Source: Argopecten irradians (lineage: Eukaryota; Mollusca; Bivalvia; Pectinida; Pectinidae). From it: a DNA stretch of 64,000 bases. The stretch's first letter is position 1. Each line of letters starts with the position of its first letter. The stretch spans positions 10,448,755-10,512,754 of the forward strand of contig NC_091134.1 in assembly GCF_041381155.1 (NCBI RefSeq). Reading direction: 5' to 3'. Positions 61,455 to 64,000 of the stretch are shown one piece after another. The notes below the pieces were generated by a model. The model searched no databases, was not told the DNA's origin, and saw only the letters and a program-made list of their open reading frames with translations. The translations under genes were made by a program, and so were the position numbers.

Positions 61455-61488
61455 AAAAAAAAAAAAAAAAAAAAAAATAAAAAAAAAC
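61455..61488. repeat. Poly(A)-rich tract
   Basis: About 22 A residues, then T, then 7 A residues. It makes a lysine-rich chance frame (61371-61619). It might be a retroposon tail, but no element body was recognised before it. Confidence 0.85.
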
Positions 61489-61669
61489 CGAGACCGCTGA
61501 TAGCACACTTTTATTTTGTTATTTTAAATACCGTCTCATTCCTTATAAGAGACGAACGTCTCCAATCATATCAGAACTCAAACAAAAATCGCTGTTCAGC
61601 ACTTTTTTTTATCACATAACAAATGCAAATAGTGGAGATATGAGTTCCGCTGTTTTTGCATGACAAAGG

Positions 61670-61798
61670 ATCCTGATTTGTACCCCTTTCGAAGACGTAG
61701 AACTAACAATTAACTAGCGGGCGTTATGGTCAGCCAGTGTATCCTGATTTGTACCATTTTTGAAGGCGTAGAGCTAACAATTAACTAGTGGGCGTTAT
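61670..61798. repeat. Direct duplication with 71-bp period
   Basis: TCCTGATTTGTACC...GAAG.CGTAGA.CTAACAATTAACTAG.GGGCGTTAT occurs at 61671-61728 and 61742-61798 with a handful of substitutions. Confidence 0.85.
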
Positions 61799-64000
61799 AA
61801 GACTATGTAGATGGTGACCAGTAAATGTCATCGTCATTATTTAACCTCCCTTAATAAAACAGCCACTCCTTTTTCAGATAATACGTGATATAAATTAATA
61901 CACGCTCATTGTGTGGTATATCTATACATGATGTATCCATCTGGTACCCTTCGTTCTAGTCTATGCGTACTAATGTCAGTATGTGTTACCTTATGAAATG
62001 TATTGCATATTTCTGTTGCAGCACTAGAAAATGTTGGAGCTGAAGAACTCCGCTTTATTTAATTACTGGGTTAGATTTTAGTTACTTATTATAAAGTAAA
62101 ATCCAAAAGATGTTTGTATAAATATATTCTACAACGTAATACTATCGATTTAAATGGAGAAATAATTTCGATGGCATGTCACCAAAACAAATGTTGAACA
62201 TATTAGATTAACGCGCACAAAAATATGATACTTATGTTACTGAAATAAATGTGCGTATGCAGTGTTCTGTGAATATAATGGTAGTTGCGTGCACTTTTGT
62301 TTGACTGCTTACTCTCGTTATCCAGCTATATGGGTCACGTTAGAAACCGATTTATACTGCCTCTCAAGTTTAGCAATAAAACGATTGTGGATACAAAGAT
62401 GCTCGTTAATTAATTGAACTTTTGTCAATGTAGGTTGAAAATAATGAAATAGATGTGTTGGTGGTTATTTTGTCAATCAGAGCGTACTATATATAAACGG
62501 CATAGTTTGTAACTACACAAAGATAACAGCTTCCTCTGATAGACTGCCAATTTAATCAATTAATTCCTGCTGTAACGTATAGATGGCATGCCAGCTAATC
62601 GGCAATCACAACTGTCAGCTTCCGTAATGTAATCACTTTCTTCGTGAAATAGACATGCGTGGTCGCGAAATTGATTGCAATTGATTCGGTATCATATAAC
62701 CGTATCATTTGGTTGTTATTACAAATGTCATGTCAAAGTCGAGTTCACAATCAATCAAACACAAAATTATTTTATTGTTAATTAAAAAGAGTTCACTTAC
62801 CTGATCACCTCGATTTAGTTTGCACATAAACTGTGTGTTAAAAATGAACCAACAGATAGTTTTTCAATAAACGAGGGTTCAAATCAATTTCCATCCAATG
62901 GACACTGTATAAATTGAGTTTGTATAAAAGCGAATTACGTTTACGGGTATTAATGAATACAATAAATTATCTGAATCTAATATTCTTTTTCCATTATCTA
63001 TTTTATCCGTAACTTTATTATTAATAGAATTCATCTAATCAGCTCGTTCTAGCACTATTAATTAAGGTTGTTTACATATTAAGTAAACCAACAATTTTAA
63101 ATTTTGGAACGATTCTGATATATAACAGCGTTTTGTCAGAACTATCACAGGATTGATACAGTGGAGAGTAAATTGAATCTTATTGATAGAACTTAGGACG
63201 ATCTTAACATATGTTACTTTTAACGAACAAACTGTGATTTCATCCGTTTTAGAAATTTCACTTGAAGAATTTACAGCTTACAACACTTATTTCGTCTTAC
63301 TTATTTGTCATTTTCGGTTTAATGAATTTTAGACCTAGGTCAGTAAAAACTGCGCAACCATAACTGACAAATCTTTTTAATGAATGTTAGCTGAATAATA
63401 CACGTGGGTTTCAGATTAATTTTGTAATAGGTGTGTCTAAGAAAATTTATTTTTAGGACAGAAAATACATATGTAGCAACACTCTCCCCACTTGAATTTA
63501 AACAAAACCTTAGATGTATTTTAAAGGTAGCAATTAAATCATAAGAATATAAATATACTTAACCAGGACCATTTCATGAATATTTGAGCCTGATCGAGCT
63601 GCACGAATCCCTTTGGCAGAATTTGAGACTAGTGTATATAAAGTTCCATGAGTGTAAATATACTGTACAAAATGACAAAAACAAATCAAGAATGATTGTA
63701 GTTAACAACTGGTTTCGAATTTATTTTCCACAAAAAGTGTGCTTCTGAGAAAAATGTTGAAATTCTGCATACAAAATGTTTATTACGCATGCTATTATGC
63801 CTGTCATTAATCGGATCATTAACAAATGGTGCCGGGAACTAATGAAGCGTAAACAAATCGTATCGGTTCTTGCTTTTTTCTGGAATAAGCAACACCTTGT
63901 TTTGAGTAGCGAATGCTGGGAAATGGTTGATGAATTTTCGGTTTTTCAACGCTGAATATTTCTATGTAGAACCGGATTTATATTAACATGATATTTCTCA

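Larger units (their letters stand above)
59695..64000. other. No supported gene
   Basis: AT-rich sequence to the window end. I searched for GPCR TM5-TM7 motifs (CWxP, NPxxY) in plus-strand frames and saw none. The only distinct items are the poly(A) tract and the 71-bp duplication listed below. Confidence 0.4.

Overview
This is a eukaryotic window, AT-rich and gene-poor, with spliced genes, long introns and a large share of repeats. The gene types (a TMEM47/VAB-9-like claudin-superfamily protein, an NRY-type class A receptor) fit a metazoan. The interspersed repeats at about 3.1-3.7, 20.9-22.2 and 32.3-33.1 kb look like ones I associate with bivalve molluscs such as scallops and oysters. The bivalve assignment is inference from recall; no marker gene proves it.

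Layout. 1-3 kb: 5' part of a minus-strand gene encoding a proline/glutamine-rich protein, with a probable 5'UTR exon. 3.1-3.7 kb: a mobile element with inverted ends and a target duplication, beside a small minus-strand first exon (3805-3897) that has a decayed second copy near 4.85 kb. 4.6-6.0 kb: three decayed ~350 bp tandem units. 6.67-8.08 kb: seven copies of a 14-bp motif in both orientations in otherwise diverged sequence; this is the least explained signal here. 8.1-13.6 kb: little that I can support.

13.86-24.80 kb: the best gene in the window, a four-exon minus-strand gene for a 228-residue four-pass TMEM47/VAB-9-like protein ending in a PDZ-ligand-like tail. Its 8.7 kb first intron holds a frameshifted exon-like fragment (17.7-18.1 kb), several copies of a mollusc-type repeat in both orientations, and another exon-like segment (24.05-24.24 kb). 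Upstream of its promoter lies a 6.1 kb array of a 34-bp unit (about 180 copies) whose plus strand has almost no G.

32.3-33.4 kb: an interspersed repeat with two internal ~326 bp units, then a 128 bp foldback MITE. 38.02-38.54 kb: an intact minus-strand ORF for a 171-residue single-pass membrane protein. 46.93-47.37 kb: first coding exon of a plus-strand class A GPCR (TM1 to start of TM4, NRY motif), ending at a consensus donor. Its remaining exons were not found and probably lie outside the window, so the second huge array (33-bp unit, about 275 copies, 48.95-58.03 kb) is probably inside its intron. 58-64 kb: no convincing gene.

The genes do not form a pathway. Many single-base length changes in the arrays and some frameshifts could be long-read consensus errors as well as real mutations, so frame-dependent claims are hedged.
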